Shown in pieces: positions 28,319-37,439 of a stretch of 64,000 bases of DNA; position 1 is the stretch's first letter, and the number at the start of each line of letters is the position of its first letter. This DNA comes from Gemmata massiliana. GTDB taxonomy: Bacteria > Planctomycetota > Planctomycetia > Gemmatales > Gemmataceae. A model generated the notes under the pieces. The model saw only the letters and a program-made list of their open reading frames with translations, did no database searches and had not been told where the DNA came from. The stretch spans positions 1,612,001 through 1,676,000 of the forward strand of contig NZ_LR593886.1 of assembly GCF_901538265.1 (NCBI RefSeq), written 5' to 3'. The translations under genes and the position numbers were made by a program.

Positions 28319-29437
28319 TTAGTGGGTGGGTGTAGCCGGTGCGGGTGCGGCCGGCGCGGGCGGGTCGCAGGCGTGCAGTTCGGCCTTCACGCGCGAGGAC
28401 GGCAGCAACCCTTCCGGGCGGAACCGCATGATCAGGATCAGGGCGAAGCCGAACACCATCAGCCGGTAGCTGGAGAACGTCAGGAACGGGCTACCGGAGG
28501 GGTTCAACTTGAACTGCTGGATGTATCGGTCGGCAGCGGGGGCAAAAATCCCGTCGAACCCGTACACGAGGATCACGCCCAGCACGACCCCGGCGCGGTT
28601 CCCCAATCCACCGAGGATCAGACAGCACAGCACCGTAATCGAGCGCTGGAACGAGTACGTATCTGGGTCGGCCGTGTTCCCGAGTCGGAGGGCGTAGAGC
28701 GCGCCAGCGAGTCCCGCGATCCCGGCCCCGAGCGCGAACGCCGCGAGCTTCAGGCGGGCCGTGTTTAGCCCCATGCACACGGCCGCGAGTTCGTCCTCGC
28801 GTAGCGCCACCCATGCCCGGCCCAGGCGCGAGCGCTCGACGTTCCGCAGCAACAGCAGGACCAGGCCCAGCGCCAGCAGGCAGAGGTAGTAGTAATACCG
28901 GTAGTCGGCGGACCAGTCGCCCTTGAGTCCGGGCACGTCCGGTTGCGGGATCGGGTTCAGGCCCTTCGTACCGTTGGTGATTTCTTCCAGGTTCCGCAGC
29001 GCGAACCGCGCGACCTCGCCGAACCCGAGCGTCACGAGCGCGAGGTAGTCACCGCGGAGCCGGAGGATCGGGGCGCTGGTCACAATGCTTACCAGCGCGG
29101 CCACGGCGAACGCGACCACGACCGCGACCAGTACACCCGTTCCGGCCGGGAGTTGCGAGCCGAGTTTGAACGGGTACGCCGGGACCAGGAGGATGCCGAC
29201 GACGTAGGCGCCGAGCCCGAAGAACGCGGCGACCCCGAGGTGCAGTTGGCCGGCGTAACCGACCACGACGTGCAGCCCCAGCGCGAGAACCGCAATGATG
29301 AACAGCGTGGTGAATTCCGCCCCGACGGTGGCTTTGAACAGCGCGTCGGCCTGTGCGCCCAGCCCCGGAATCAGCGGGTACAGGGCGAACAGGGCGATCG
29401 CTACGAGGTCGAGGGGGATCTGCCGGAGCCGGGTCAT
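28319..29437 (-). CDS. livM: branched-chain-type amino acid ABC transporter permease LivM
   Basis: A 372-residue integral membrane permease with about eight to nine helices. LHVVVGYAGQLHLGVAAFFG and APILRLRGDYLALVTLGFGE, followed by NGTKGLNPIP and ILGGLGNRAGVVLGV, are diagnostic LivM segments. The C-terminus (CDPPAPAAPAPATPTH) is a short Pro/Ala tail. ATG at 29437 overlaps the livH stop by 4 bases (ATGA), implying coupled translation. It forms the channel with LivH. Confidence 0.93.
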   Translation of the reverse strand: MTRLRQIPLDLVAIALFALYPLIPGLGAQADALFKATVGAEFTTLFIIAVLALGLHVVVGYAGQLHLGVAAFFGLGAYVVGILLVPAYPFKLGSQLPAGTGVLVAVVVAFAVAALVSIVTSAPILRLRGDYLALVTLGFGEVARFALRNLEEITNGTKGLNPIPQPDVPGLKGDWSADYRYYYYLCLLALGLVLLLLRNVERSRLGRAWVALREDELAAVCMGLNTARLKLAAFALGAGIAGLAGALYALRLGNTADPDTYSFQRSITVLCCLILGGLGNRAGVVLGVILVYGFDGIFAPAADRYIQQFKLNPSGSPFLTFSSYRLMVFGFALILIMRFRPEGLLPSSRVKAELHACDPPAPAAPAPATPTH

Positions 29438-30441
29438 ACCTTCTCCCGCGTGCGCGACCCGAGCAACCCGGTGGGCCGGAACACCAAAATGACGATCAGG
29501 ATCACGAACACCAGCGCGCTGGTCCACTTCTCCCCGATCAGGGCGCTGCCGAAGGACCGCGTCAGCCCGATGAGGATGCCACCCAGGACCGCGCCCGGAA
29601 TGTTGCCGATCCCGCCCAGAACGGCCGCGGTGAATGCGTACAGCCCGTTTTGGAACCCGATCTGGAAGCTGATGGTGCGCACCGAGAGCGCGTATATCAC
29701 GCTCGCGACCCCACCGAGCGCGCCGCCGATCATGAACGTGGCGCCGATGACCCGGTCCACGTCGATCCCCATGAGCCGGGCGGCCGTCGGGTTCTGGGCC
29801 GTGGCCCGCATCGCCTTACCCAGCGGCGCGTACTTCACGAACAGTGTCAGCGCGATCATGATGGGCACGGTGACGCCGATAATCATCGCGTCCTTGACCG
29901 TGAACCGGAGGGTCGAGTCCGCGCCCAACAGATTACGGCTGGGGTCGAGTTGAGCCTCGAACCCGGGGAAGTTGCGGTCGGCCGGGGCCGGGACCGACTG
30001 CCCGTTTTCCGGCACCAGGGCGTTCCAGAACATGCCCAGGTTCATGAAAACGAAGCTGACCCCGATCGCGGACACGAGCGGGGCCAGTTTGGGGGCGCTC
30101 CGGAGCGGTTTGTAGACGACCCGGTCGACCGACCAGTTCAGTGCCGCACAAAAGAGCGGGACGACGATCAGCATCGTCCCGCACCCGAGCAGGACCATCC
30201 CCAGTCCGGCGCCGGAGGCGGCGTTCCCGGTCAGCCCGAGCGCGGCGAGCACGGTCAGCCCGCAGAACGTGCCGAGCATGAACAGGTCGCCGTGGGCGAA
30301 GTTAATGAGTTCGATGATGCCGTACACCATCGTGTAGCCGAGGGCGACGAGTGCGAACAGCGCGCCCATCGCCAGCCCGTCGAGGACGGCTTGCAGGTAC
30401 GGCTGAAAGGCAGCGTCGGCGAGCAGAACCGAAAACCCCAT
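29434..30441 (-). CDS. livH: branched-chain-type amino acid ABC transporter permease LivH
   Basis: A 335-residue integral membrane permease. GLAMGALFALVALGYTMVYG and IELINFAHGDLFMLG at the N-terminus, MRATAQNPTAARLMGIDVDR, and GGIGNIPGAVLGGILIGLT are classical LivH motifs. An extracytoplasmic stretch around residues 125-165 (ENGQSVPAPADRNFPGFEAQ and following) is longer than in E. coli LivH. Start at 30441 is preceded by GGGGGAC. It is separated from the upstream binding-protein gene by a strong terminator. Confidence 0.93.
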   Translation of the reverse strand: MGFSVLLADAAFQPYLQAVLDGLAMGALFALVALGYTMVYGIIELINFAHGDLFMLGTFCGLTVLAALGLTGNAASGAGLGMVLLGCGTMLIVVPLFCAALNWSVDRVVYKPLRSAPKLAPLVSAIGVSFVFMNLGMFWNALVPENGQSVPAPADRNFPGFEAQLDPSRNLLGADSTLRFTVKDAMIIGVTVPIMIALTLFVKYAPLGKAMRATAQNPTAARLMGIDVDRVIGATFMIGGALGGVASVIYALSVRTISFQIGFQNGLYAFTAAVLGGIGNIPGAVLGGILIGLTRSFGSALIGEKWTSALVFVILIVILVFRPTGLLGSRTREKV

Positions 30442-30468
30442 TCGTCCCCCGGGCGGGTGCTGTGGCAG

Positions 30469-30511
30469 GAGCAAAAATAAGGGCCGCGGGCGGTTCGTGC
30501 CGCCCGCGGCC
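30469..30511 (-). terminator. intrinsic terminator between binding-protein gene and livH
   Basis: Reading the minus strand, 7 bases after the stop of the binding-protein gene, there is a perfect 12-bp GC-rich stem (30482-30493 with 30500-30511) with a 6-base loop, followed directly by CTTATTTTTGC. This is a strong Rho-independent signature located inside an otherwise continuous operon, so it likely lowers permease/ATPase transcription relative to the binding proteins. Confidence 0.8.
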
Positions 30512-30518
30512 ATCGGAA

Positions 30519-31790
30519 TCAACCCAGTTGCTTGACGAACTTGAAGTCGCCGCCCTCGATGGTGCTCCCGCTCATGGTCCGCGAGGTGGTGTCCCCGTTC
30601 TCGTCGAATGACCACTTACCGAGGGCGCCGTCGAAGTCTTTGATTTTCAGGCACTCGGCCAGCACCGCGGCCCGGTCCTTTTTCCCGGCCCGTTTGATCG
30701 CTTCCACGGCGACCTTCCCGGCCTCGTAACCGTAGATCGCGTACCCCTCGGGGTCTTTGCCGTACTTCGCCTTGTACTTGTCCACGAATTCTTTGCCCCG
30801 GCCCGTCAACTTGTCGGGCGGGCTGCCCCCGAACGTGATGAAGCACTTGAGCGTCTTGAACAGTTCCGCCCCGGCCGACTGAATGAAGGCCAGTTCGTAG
30901 CACCCGTCCGGGACCATCAGCTTTACGCCCCCGAACCCGACCGCGACCATGTCCTTCGCGATCTGCCCGGCCTTCGTTTGCGACGTGCCCCCGAAGTACA
31001 ACAGGTCCGGCGTGCCGAGGGTCTTGAGCTTTCGCAACACCCCGCTGAACTCGTTCTGCTTAACGTCGATGCTTTCCTGCTGGCCGAGCACCTTGATCCC
31101 GGCTTCAAGGCACCGCTCTTTGAACAGCGTCGCGATGCCCTTGCCGTAGACCTCGTTGTCGTCGAGAACGGCGACCGTTTTCACGCCCATCGACTTCGCC
31201 CAGTCCGCCCCGAGCGGCCCTTGAAGATCGTCCGCCGGGACGACGCGGGTGAAGTTCACTTTGCCGGTCGGCTTGTAGATGTCCGGTTCGCCGGGGTCGC
31301 CCTTACCCGGCTTGGTCAGCCCGGGCCAGGTCACGGCGGGGCTAATCATCAGCACGCCGGCCTTGTTCAGAATGGGCATGGACACTTTTGCGGCGCCCGA
31401 GTTGTACGGCCCGATGAAGGCCATCACGTCCGTGTCCTTCACGGCCTGGTCCGCGTTGGCGGTTTCGCGCTCCGGGGTCCACTTGCCCTCGGCCGGGGTC
31501 GCGTCGTCCAGGTCGAGGTACTCGATGGTGAACTCGCCGGCCTTGTTGTCGACCTCGTCGAACGCCATCTTGATGCCGTTCACGATGGTGTCCGTTTGCC
31601 CCTTCGCGCTGCCGGTGCGCGGAAGGCTGGAGATGATCTTGACGGCGTTACTGTTGCCGGACGTGTTCGACCCGCCCCCGCCGGTCCCGAGCAGGATGCC
31701 CGTCGTCGTGATCCCGCCGAGCGCGAGGAACTTGCGGCGATCGACCGGGCGCGCCTGAGCCTTGTTTTGTTCGGCTTCGCGATTCTTCAT
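30519..31790 (-). CDS. Liv-type periplasmic substrate-binding protein 1
   Basis: A 423-residue type-I periplasmic binding protein (Peripla_BP_6 fold). The N-terminus has a Tat motif VDRRKFLALGG with a hydrophobic core and a Gly/Ser/Asn-rich linker (GGGGSNTSGNSN) where a lipobox Cys would normally be; there is no Cys there, so it should be a soluble exported protein. Mature domains: [20 protein letters not shown], then [20 protein letters not shown] and LLYFGGTSQTKAGQIAKDM. It probably delivers a hydrophobic amino acid, urea or a related amide to LivHMGF. It closely resembles the upstream binding protein (31938-33143). Confidence 0.9.
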   Translation of the reverse strand: MKNREAEQNKAQARPVDRRKFLALGGITTTGILLGTGGGGSNTSGNSNAVKIISSLPRTGSAKGQTDTIVNGIKMAFDEVDNKAGEFTIEYLDLDDATPAEGKWTPERETANADQAVKDTDVMAFIGPYNSGAAKVSMPILNKAGVLMISPAVTWPGLTKPGKGDPGEPDIYKPTGKVNFTRVVPADDLQGPLGADWAKSMGVKTVAVLDDNEVYGKGIATLFKERCLEAGIKVLGQQESIDVKQNEFSGVLRKLKTLGTPDLLYFGGTSQTKAGQIAKDMVAVGFGGVKLMVPDGCYELAFIQSAGAELFKTLKCFITFGGSPPDKLTGRGKEFVDKYKAKYGKDPEGYAIYGYEAGKVAVEAIKRAGKKDRAAVLAECLKIKDFDGALGKWSFDENGDTTSRTMSGSTIEGGDFKFVKQLG

Positions 31791-31871
31791 GACGAACCCC
31801 TCGTTGGTGTCAGAGTGTCGATCAAGCCAGAATGTAGGCCCGGACCCCGAACTCGTCTAGCTAACCACTTG

Positions 31872-31927
31872 CGCCGGTTGGTTCTTCGGGGCGCGGGCCG
31901 CCGAAGATTCAGAGCCCCCAACCGGCG
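31872..31927 (-). terminator. nested stem-loop between the two binding-protein genes
   Basis: Outer 10-bp arms CGCCGGTTGG (31872-31881) and CCAACCGGCG (31918-31927) enclose inner 7-bp arms TCTTCGG (31883-31889) and CCGAAGA (31901-31907). It begins 10 bases after the stop of the first binding-protein gene on the minus strand. No T-run follows, so it could be a partial terminator or an mRNA 3'-end stabiliser. Confidence 0.45.
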
Positions 31928-31937
31928 GCGTATTCCC

Positions 31938-33143
31938 TTACTTCGTGCCCATCACCTTGACCGCGCGGAACTTCCCCTTCTCGATACGCGCAACGGTCAG
32001 CGGTTGCAGCGTCGTGTCGCCGTCGGCGTCGAAGCTCCACTTGCCGAGCACGCCCTTCTCGAAGTCTTTCGTTGATACGACCGCCTTGCGCACGGCTTCG
32101 CGGTCCTTCTTGCCGACGGCGCGGAACGCCTCTAGCACCACGGCCGCGGCCTCGTAGCCGTACACCGCGTAGGGTTCTGGATCTGTCTTGTACTTTTCCT
32201 TGTAGCGTTTCACGAAATCGGCCCCCGCGCCCTTCAATCGCGCCGGGTCGATTCCGCCGACGGTCACGAAGCACTTCATCGCGTCCAGCGTTTCGACCCC
32301 GACTCCGTTCACGAAGTCCAACGCGTAACAGGCGTCGGGTGCCAGGAACGGGCAGTTCACCTCTTCGGCGTGCATCGTTTTTGCGATGGCCGCCCCGCCG
32401 CTGATTGTCGTGCCGCCGAAGTACACGAGGTCCGGGGCGGCCGCCTTGATCTTCTTCACCAATGGTTGGAAGTCGCGCTGAGTCGGTGCGACGCTTTCGT
32501 GCCCCAGCACTTTCACTTTCAACTCTTCGCACCGCGACTTGAAAGCCGTCGCGATACCCAGACCGTAAAGTTGCTTATCGTCGATCACGTACACGCTCTT
32601 GATCTTCAATTCCTCGACCGCGAAATCGGCGGACAGCGGACCCTGGCTGCCGTCCTGCGGGCACACGCGGCAGAACGTGATCTTCTTGCCGGGGCGGTAC
32701 TTGTCCGGTTCGTCCGCGTCGGATGCGGGGCCGCTCTTGGTCAGCCCCGGCATCGTTGCGGCCGGCGTAACCTGTACCAACCCGGCCCGGTTCAAAATGG
32801 GGGCCGAGATCCGCGCGGCCCCCGAGTTGTACGGCCCGATCACGGCCATCACGTCTTTGTCTTCGACCGCTTCTTCGGCAATCCCCTCTTCCTTTTCCGT
32901 CGCCCACGTGCCGGTTCGCGGCGTTGCGTCGTCACGGTCCAGGTACGTCACCTCGAACGGCAACACCTTCTCGAAGTCCGCGATCGCCAGCTTGATCGCG
33001 TTCACGATGCCGTCGGTTTGTCCTTTTGCGCTGCCGGTTCGGGGCAGGCTCGAAACGATTTTCACCTTCTCTTTGGGCGCGGCTACGAGCGTGCCCGAGC
33101 TACCGACCGCGAGCGCCGTGGAGAGAAACGTGCGCCGATTCAC
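31938..33143 (-). CDS. Liv-type periplasmic substrate-binding protein 2
   Basis: A 401-residue paralogue of the neighbouring binding protein. It has a short Tat-like leader [20 protein letters not shown] with no lipobox Cys, then [40 protein letters not shown] and [19 protein letters not shown], aligning closely with its neighbour. The difference in loop regions suggests distinct or overlapping ligands served by one transporter. The GTG start at 33143 overlaps the dtd stop by 4 bases (GTGA). Confidence 0.9.
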   Translation of the reverse strand: MNRRTFLSTALAVGSSGTLVAAPKEKVKIVSSLPRTGSAKGQTDGIVNAIKLAIADFEKVLPFEVTYLDRDDATPRTGTWATEKEEGIAEEAVEDKDVMAVIGPYNSGAARISAPILNRAGLVQVTPAATMPGLTKSGPASDADEPDKYRPGKKITFCRVCPQDGSQGPLSADFAVEELKIKSVYVIDDKQLYGLGIATAFKSRCEELKVKVLGHESVAPTQRDFQPLVKKIKAAAPDLVYFGGTTISGGAAIAKTMHAEEVNCPFLAPDACYALDFVNGVGVETLDAMKCFVTVGGIDPARLKGAGADFVKRYKEKYKTDPEPYAVYGYEAAAVVLEAFRAVGKKDREAVRKAVVSTKDFEKGVLGKWSFDADGDTTLQPLTVARIEKGKFRAVKVMGTK

Positions 33144-33601
33144 GATTGGGCCTCCATTTGCGCGGGCGAATCCAGCACAAACGTCACCGGGCCGTCGTTG
33201 ACCAGTTCGACCTGCATATCGGCCCCGAAGCGCCCTGTCGCGACGGGCACGCCGAGCAGTTTCAGCGCTGTAACGAACGCCTCGTACAGCGTTTCCGCCA
33301 CGGTCGGCTGTGCCGCGCCGATGAAGCTCGGGCGCCGGCCCTTCGCGCAGTCGCCGTACAGCGTGAACTGGCTCACGACCAGCACCGAGCCGTTGACGTC
33401 TTGCACCGACAGGTTCATTTTGCCGTTGGCGTCGTCGAACGCACGCAAGTTCGCAACTTTTTCTGCGAGCCAGTCCACGGCCTTCTGCGTGTCGTTGGGG
33501 CCGACGCCGAGGAGCACGAGCCAGCCGTGGGCGATTTCGCCGACGGTCGATTCGGTCACTACGACTTTAGCCCGACGGACTCGTTGAAGTACGGCGCGCA
33601 T
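33140..33601 (-). CDS. dtd: D-aminoacyl-tRNA deacylase
   Basis: A 153-residue cytoplasmic enzyme that hydrolyses D-aminoacyl-tRNA and glycine mischarged on tRNA-Ala, preventing D-amino acids entering protein. It starts [13 protein letters not shown], has the catalytic SQFTLYGD motif and the [12 protein letters not shown] (Gly-cisPro class) motif. Length is normal for DTD1. It is the first gene of the transport unit, overlapping the next gene by 4 bases, which is unusual for dtd. An in-frame extension to 33718 is not supported. Confidence 0.94.
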   Translation of the reverse strand: MRAVLQRVRRAKVVVTESTVGEIAHGWLVLLGVGPNDTQKAVDWLAEKVANLRAFDDANGKMNLSVQDVNGSVLVVSQFTLYGDCAKGRRPSFIGAAQPTVAETLYEAFVTALKLLGVPVATGRFGADMQVELVNDGPVTFVLDSPAQMEAQS

Positions 33602-33717
33602 CGGTGGGGGGCGAAGTTTGTGTGCGGAGAGGTGGATGTGATTGAGGGTATCAGTCCGGGGCGGGGGCCGCCAGCACCCGCGCCGATTTCCGTCGTATTT
33701 TGTGTGCCCTGAACGCA

Positions 33718-34359
33718 CTAACCGTTCGCGCTTGCCGCGCCCGATTGCTGGCGCTTGCGCTCCTCGCGTTCTTGTGAGACCGCGTCAACCTGACAACGTT
33801 CATCTTCTTTCCGCAGAGTTTCGGCACTCGGGCGCCCGAGCCAGTATTGTCGCGGCGCGAGATCGTTTTCGCGCCGGATGACGCCGAGGTCGATGGCAAT
33901 ACAGTGCCCCATTTGGGCGTGCTCGCGCGCGACGGTGATCGTGTCGCAGTAATGGACGCTCTCGCGGCAGTCGTTGCAGAACCGCACGTTCGTGTTTTCG
34001 GCCGGAGCCATTTCGTCCCAACGCTTATCGCAAACGAACTCGAACAGTGGTTGGTAGAGCCAAAGTGAACCAACCGGGGCGCGCTTCGCAGGACATCCCT
34101 CGATCTTCATCCAGCTCACAACCGCGAGCCAGTCGGTCGGTAGTTGTGCGGCCAGCGGTTGGAGTTCTTTCTGTCGCGCTTCGATTTCGTCTGTGGTGTT
34201 GCCGGTGGTTTTGAATTGGACTGTTGCACGCAGAAATTGCGCCTTGAGTTTGCTTTCGGCATCGTCTCGCTCATCGAGCCAGTCGGCGAACACGAGCCGG
34301 ATCGTATCGTCGGCCGGGGTTTCGAGCACTTTGGCCAGAAAACTCTCTTCATCAGACAT
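33718..34359 (-). CDS. TIGR02996-domain protein
   Basis: A 213-residue protein. The first ~45 residues ([20 protein letters not shown] then [13 protein letters not shown]) are the TIGR02996 domain, a Gemmata paralogous domain of unknown function. The remainder contains Cys pairs ([15 protein letters not shown]) that could bind zinc and a charged tail. The ATG at 34359 is chosen over 34395 because AGGAGG precedes it with ideal spacing. The role is unknown. Confidence 0.85.
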   Translation of the reverse strand: MSDEESFLAKVLETPADDTIRLVFADWLDERDDAESKLKAQFLRATVQFKTTGNTTDEIEARQKELQPLAAQLPTDWLAVVSWMKIEGCPAKRAPVGSLWLYQPLFEFVCDKRWDEMAPAENTNVRFCNDCRESVHYCDTITVAREHAQMGHCIAIDLGVIRRENDLAPRQYWLGRPSAETLRKEDERCQVDAVSQEREERKRQQSGAASANG

Positions 34360-34505
34360 GGGCGCCTCCTGATTCTGTTGAAACGACTCGGACATGGAAA
34401 AGTGCGTCTCTCGCCGCGGGGCGTTTCACCTCTTCGGCTGGCCGCGTCGTGTGCGTTCGCGGTAGGTTGGTGGTGCCGACACCATCACGCTTGAGGAGCG
34501 TTTTC

Positions 34506-35666
34506 ATGTCCACCGATCACGCGCAGGGGTTCAGCACGCGGGCCATTCACGCGGGGCAGGACGCGGACCCCGCGACCGGGGCGACCGTCGTGCCGATCTA
34601 CGCGACGAGCACCTACACGCAGGCCGCGCCGGGGCAGCACAAGGGCTACGAGTACAGCCGCAGCGGGAACCCCACGCGCACGGCGCTCGAAACGGCCCTC
34701 GCGTCTCTTGAAGAGGGCGAGCGTGGCCTCGCGTTCGCGTCGGGCCTGGCCGCTACGACCGCGGTGTTCGGCGCGCTCCTGCGACCCGGGGACGAAGTCG
34801 TCGCGTCCGCGGACCTCTACGGCGGCACGTTCCGGCTGCTCGACAAGGTGTTCAAGCCCTGGGGACTGGTCGCGAAGTACACCGATGATTCTTCGGCCGC
34901 GGGCTTCGAGAAACTCATCACACCGAAGACGAAGCTCGTCTGGATCGAAACGCCGACCAACCCGCTCCTGCAAATCCTCGATATCGCAGCGCTCGCCGAA
35001 GTGAGCCGCAAGCACGGGGCCAAGCTCGCGGTCGATAACACGTTCGCATCGCCGTACTTGCAGCGCCCGCTCCGGCTCGGGGCGGACCTCGTGATCCACA
35101 GCACAACCAAGTACCTCGGCGGGCACTCGGACGTGGTGGGCGGGTGCGTGGTGGGCGCGAAAGACCTGCTCGACCCGATCAAATTCTACCAGAACGCGGC
35201 CGGCGGGGTGCCGGGGCCGTTCGACTCGTACCTCGTGCTCCGCGGGCTGAAGACGTTGAGTGTTCGCATGGACCGCCACTGCGCGAACGCGATGGAACTC
35301 GCTCCGTGGCTGAAGGCGCACCCGGCCGTCGCCAAAGTCTACTACCCGGGGCTTGCCGATCACCCCGGGCACGCGGTCGCGGCGAAACAGATGAAGTCGT
35401 TCGGTGGAATGATCTCGCTGAAGTTGCACGGCGGCATCCCCGCAGCGCAGCAGTTCCTGACGCGCACGAAACTCTTCAGTTTGGCAGAGAGCTTGGGCGG
35501 TGTGGAATCGCTCGTGTGTCACCCCACGACGATGACGCACGCGAGCATCCCGAAGGACGTGCGCGAGGCCCGCGGCGTCGACGACGGGCTGATCCGGCTG
35601 AGTGTGGGGATCGAGGACGTGGCCGACCTGCGTGCCGACCTCGATCGCGCTCTCGCCACGGCGTAA
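34506..35666 (+). CDS. Cys/Met-metabolism PLP enzyme (cystathionine gamma-synthase/lyase type)
   Basis: A 386-residue fold-type I PLP enzyme. STRAIHAGQDADPATGATVV opens the family; YEYSRSGNPTRTALE, VWIETPTNPLLQI, and the PLP lysine K202 in HSTTKYLGGHSDV are all present, as is the VESLVCHPTTMTHASIP segment near the end. It catalyses gamma- or beta-elimination/replacement in transsulfuration (cystathionine gamma-synthase, gamma-lyase or beta-lyase); which one cannot be decided by eye. A GAGGAG sequence precedes the ATG. No riboswitch was recognised upstream. Confidence 0.93.
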   Translation: MSTDHAQGFSTRAIHAGQDADPATGATVVPIYATSTYTQAAPGQHKGYEYSRSGNPTRTALETALASLEEGERGLAFASGLAATTAVFGALLRPGDEVVASADLYGGTFRLLDKVFKPWGLVAKYTDDSSAAGFEKLITPKTKLVWIETPTNPLLQILDIAALAEVSRKHGAKLAVDNTFASPYLQRPLRLGADLVIHSTTKYLGGHSDVVGGCVVGAKDLLDPIKFYQNAAGGVPGPFDSYLVLRGLKTLSVRMDRHCANAMELAPWLKAHPAVAKVYYPGLADHPGHAVAAKQMKSFGGMISLKLHGGIPAAQQFLTRTKLFSLAESLGGVESLVCHPTTMTHASIPKDVREARGVDDGLIRLSVGIEDVADLRADLDRALATA

Positions 35667-35739
35667 TTTTTGGCCGGCGCCGGACGGTTCGCGGATTAGC
35701 TCTCGGAACCCGCGAACCCAATCTCCCTTGGAGAACCGG

Positions 35740-36813
35740 ATGTCGACCGCGCCCGACGCCGACAAGATAAAGATTTTTGCCGAGAAGATGATCGGTGTGC
35801 TGAACCACTCCGTGCTCGCGCTGATGACCTCGCTCGGGCACCGCACCGGGCTGTTCGACGCGATGGGGCGCCTGACCGCGCACGCGACGTCGGCCCAGAT
35901 CGCGCTCGAAGCCAAACTCAACGAGCGCTACGTGCGCGAGTGGCTCGGTTCGATGGTAACGGGCGGGGTGGTCGAGTACGACGTCGACGCTCACACGTAC
36001 CGGCTCCCGCCCGAACACGCGGCGCTCCTCACGCGGGCCGGAACGCCGAGCAACATGGCCACGTCCGCTCAGTGGATGGCGGTGCTCGGTTCGGCCGAGG
36101 ACGCACTGGTGGAAGCGTTCGCGCACGGGCGCGGTGTGGAGTACGGCGCGTACCACCGGTTCCACGAAGTAATGGCCGAAGAGAGCGCGCAGACGGTCGT
36201 TGCCGCCCTCCACGAGCACATTTTGCCGCTCGTTCCCGGGCTCACCACGCGCCTCGCGGCCGGTATTCACGTGCTCGACATCGGGTGCGGGTCCGGACGG
36301 GCCGTGATCGCGCTGGCGCGGGCGTTTCCGAACAGTTGGTTCACCGGGTACGACCTCTCGCCCGAGGCGATTCGCGTGGCCCGCGGGGAGGCCGCGCGCC
36401 AGGGGCTGAAGAACGTGCGGTTCGAGGACCGCGACCTGTCCGCGCTCGGCGAGGTCGCAGCTTACGATTTGGTGACCTCGTTCGACGCGATCCACGATCA
36501 ATCGCAGCCCGCCCGCGTGCTGGAGAACGTTCGCGCCGCGCTCCGCCGGGGCGGGGTGTTCCTGATGCAGGAGATCGCCGGATCGAGCCACCTCGCCGGC
36601 GACATGAAGCACCCGCTCGCGCCGTTCCTCTATGGCATCTCGTGCATGCACTGCATGTCAGTGTCGCTGGCCTACGGCGGTCCCGGACTGGGGGCGATGT
36701 GGGGCAAGGAGCGCGCACAAGCGATGCTCCGCGAGGCCGGGTTCGACCGGATCACAGTGAAGGAACTGCCGCACGACTTGATTAACTACTACTACGTCGC
36801 CCCGGTTGCTTGA
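35740..36813 (+). CDS. class I SAM-dependent methyltransferase
   Basis: A 357-residue protein. An N-terminal winged-helix-like dimerisation part (FAEKMIGVLNHSVLALMTSL to VVEYDVDAHTYRLP) is followed by a Rossmann domain with motif I VLDIGCGSGRAV (~residue 180), then WFTGYDLSP and YDLVTSFDAIHDQ. This architecture resembles O-methyltransferase or UbiE-like enzymes of the 'methyltransf_25' type that fuse a winged helix. The substrate is unknown. Its 3' end overlaps the convergent GNAT gene by 22 bases. Confidence 0.88.
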   Translation: MSTAPDADKIKIFAEKMIGVLNHSVLALMTSLGHRTGLFDAMGRLTAHATSAQIALEAKLNERYVREWLGSMVTGGVVEYDVDAHTYRLPPEHAALLTRAGTPSNMATSAQWMAVLGSAEDALVEAFAHGRGVEYGAYHRFHEVMAEESAQTVVAALHEHILPLVPGLTTRLAAGIHVLDIGCGSGRAVIALARAFPNSWFTGYDLSPEAIRVARGEAARQGLKNVRFEDRDLSALGEVAAYDLVTSFDAIHDQSQPARVLENVRAALRRGGVFLMQEIAGSSHLAGDMKHPLAPFLYGISCMHCMSVSLAYGGPGLGAMWGKERAQAMLREAGFDRITVKELPHDLINYYYVAPVA

Positions 36814-37439
36814 GTGGCGAGGGACTTGCTCGGTTCGCGGAGCAGTTCCCAGTTCGGTAGGCCGCCCGGGAGTTCGGTGCGGCCGACCAGCGCGAACCCG
36901 AGCTTCTTGTAGATCGCGACGTTCGCTTCCGGCATGGTCTCCAGGTAGATCGGTGTTCCGGTGCGGTCGGCGGACTCGAAGATGGGGCGCATCACGGCGC
37001 GGCTCAACCCCCGGCCCTGGGCTTCCGGCCGCACGCCGAGCAGGTGGACGTACCAGTGCGGTCGGTCACCCACGTGCTTTTCGCGCGTGGAGTCGAACCA
37101 CGGGCCGAGGCGCATGAACCTCAGCCCCGAGCGCCACCGGAGCCGCACCGCGAGCGACAGCACGCCGCACCGCACGTACTCCCATTCGCTCGGCCACTCG
37201 CTCCCGGGCGGCAGCGCGCAGACGACCGCGGCGCGGTCGCGCGTGGCGAACACGATGCCCGTCCGCACCGCGATGCGGAACAGGAACCGCGCGAACGCTT
37301 CGGCGGCCCACCGGCGCCGCGCGACGTCCGGGCACAGCGCGGTGAGCAGGTCGTAGTTCGCGAACGCCGCGCTCAGCGACGCCACCGCGACCCGTTCGTC
37401 GCGCCGGGTGAGTTGGTCGATATCGTTGGGTGTCGTCAT
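36792..37439 (-). CDS. GNAT-family N-acetyltransferase
   Basis: A 215-residue soluble enzyme. The acetyl-CoA site motif appears as HLLGVRPEAQGRGLSRAVM (~140-158) and the following DRTGTPIYLETMPEANVAIY with YKKLGFALVGRTEL completes the fold. This order is the standard GNAT pattern 'V-x-P-x-x-Q-G-R/K-G-x-G/A'. The substrate is unknown. It is translated from an ATG that overlaps the stop of the upstream gene by 4 bases (ATGA), and its own end overlaps the convergent methyltransferase gene. Confidence 0.9.
   Translation of the reverse strand: MTTPNDIDQLTRRDERVAVASLSAAFANYDLLTALCPDVARRRWAAEAFARFLFRIAVRTGIVFATRDRAAVVCALPPGSEWPSEWEYVRCGVLSLAVRLRWRSGLRFMRLGPWFDSTREKHVGDRPHWYVHLLGVRPEAQGRGLSRAVMRPIFESADRTGTPIYLETMPEANVAIYKKLGFALVGRTELPGGLPNWELLREPSKSLATQATGAT

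Noticed and set aside
34396-34505. Possible SAM riboswitch before the Cys/Met-metabolism gene
   Set aside because: Only 110 bases are available and no conserved SAM riboswitch core was recognised.
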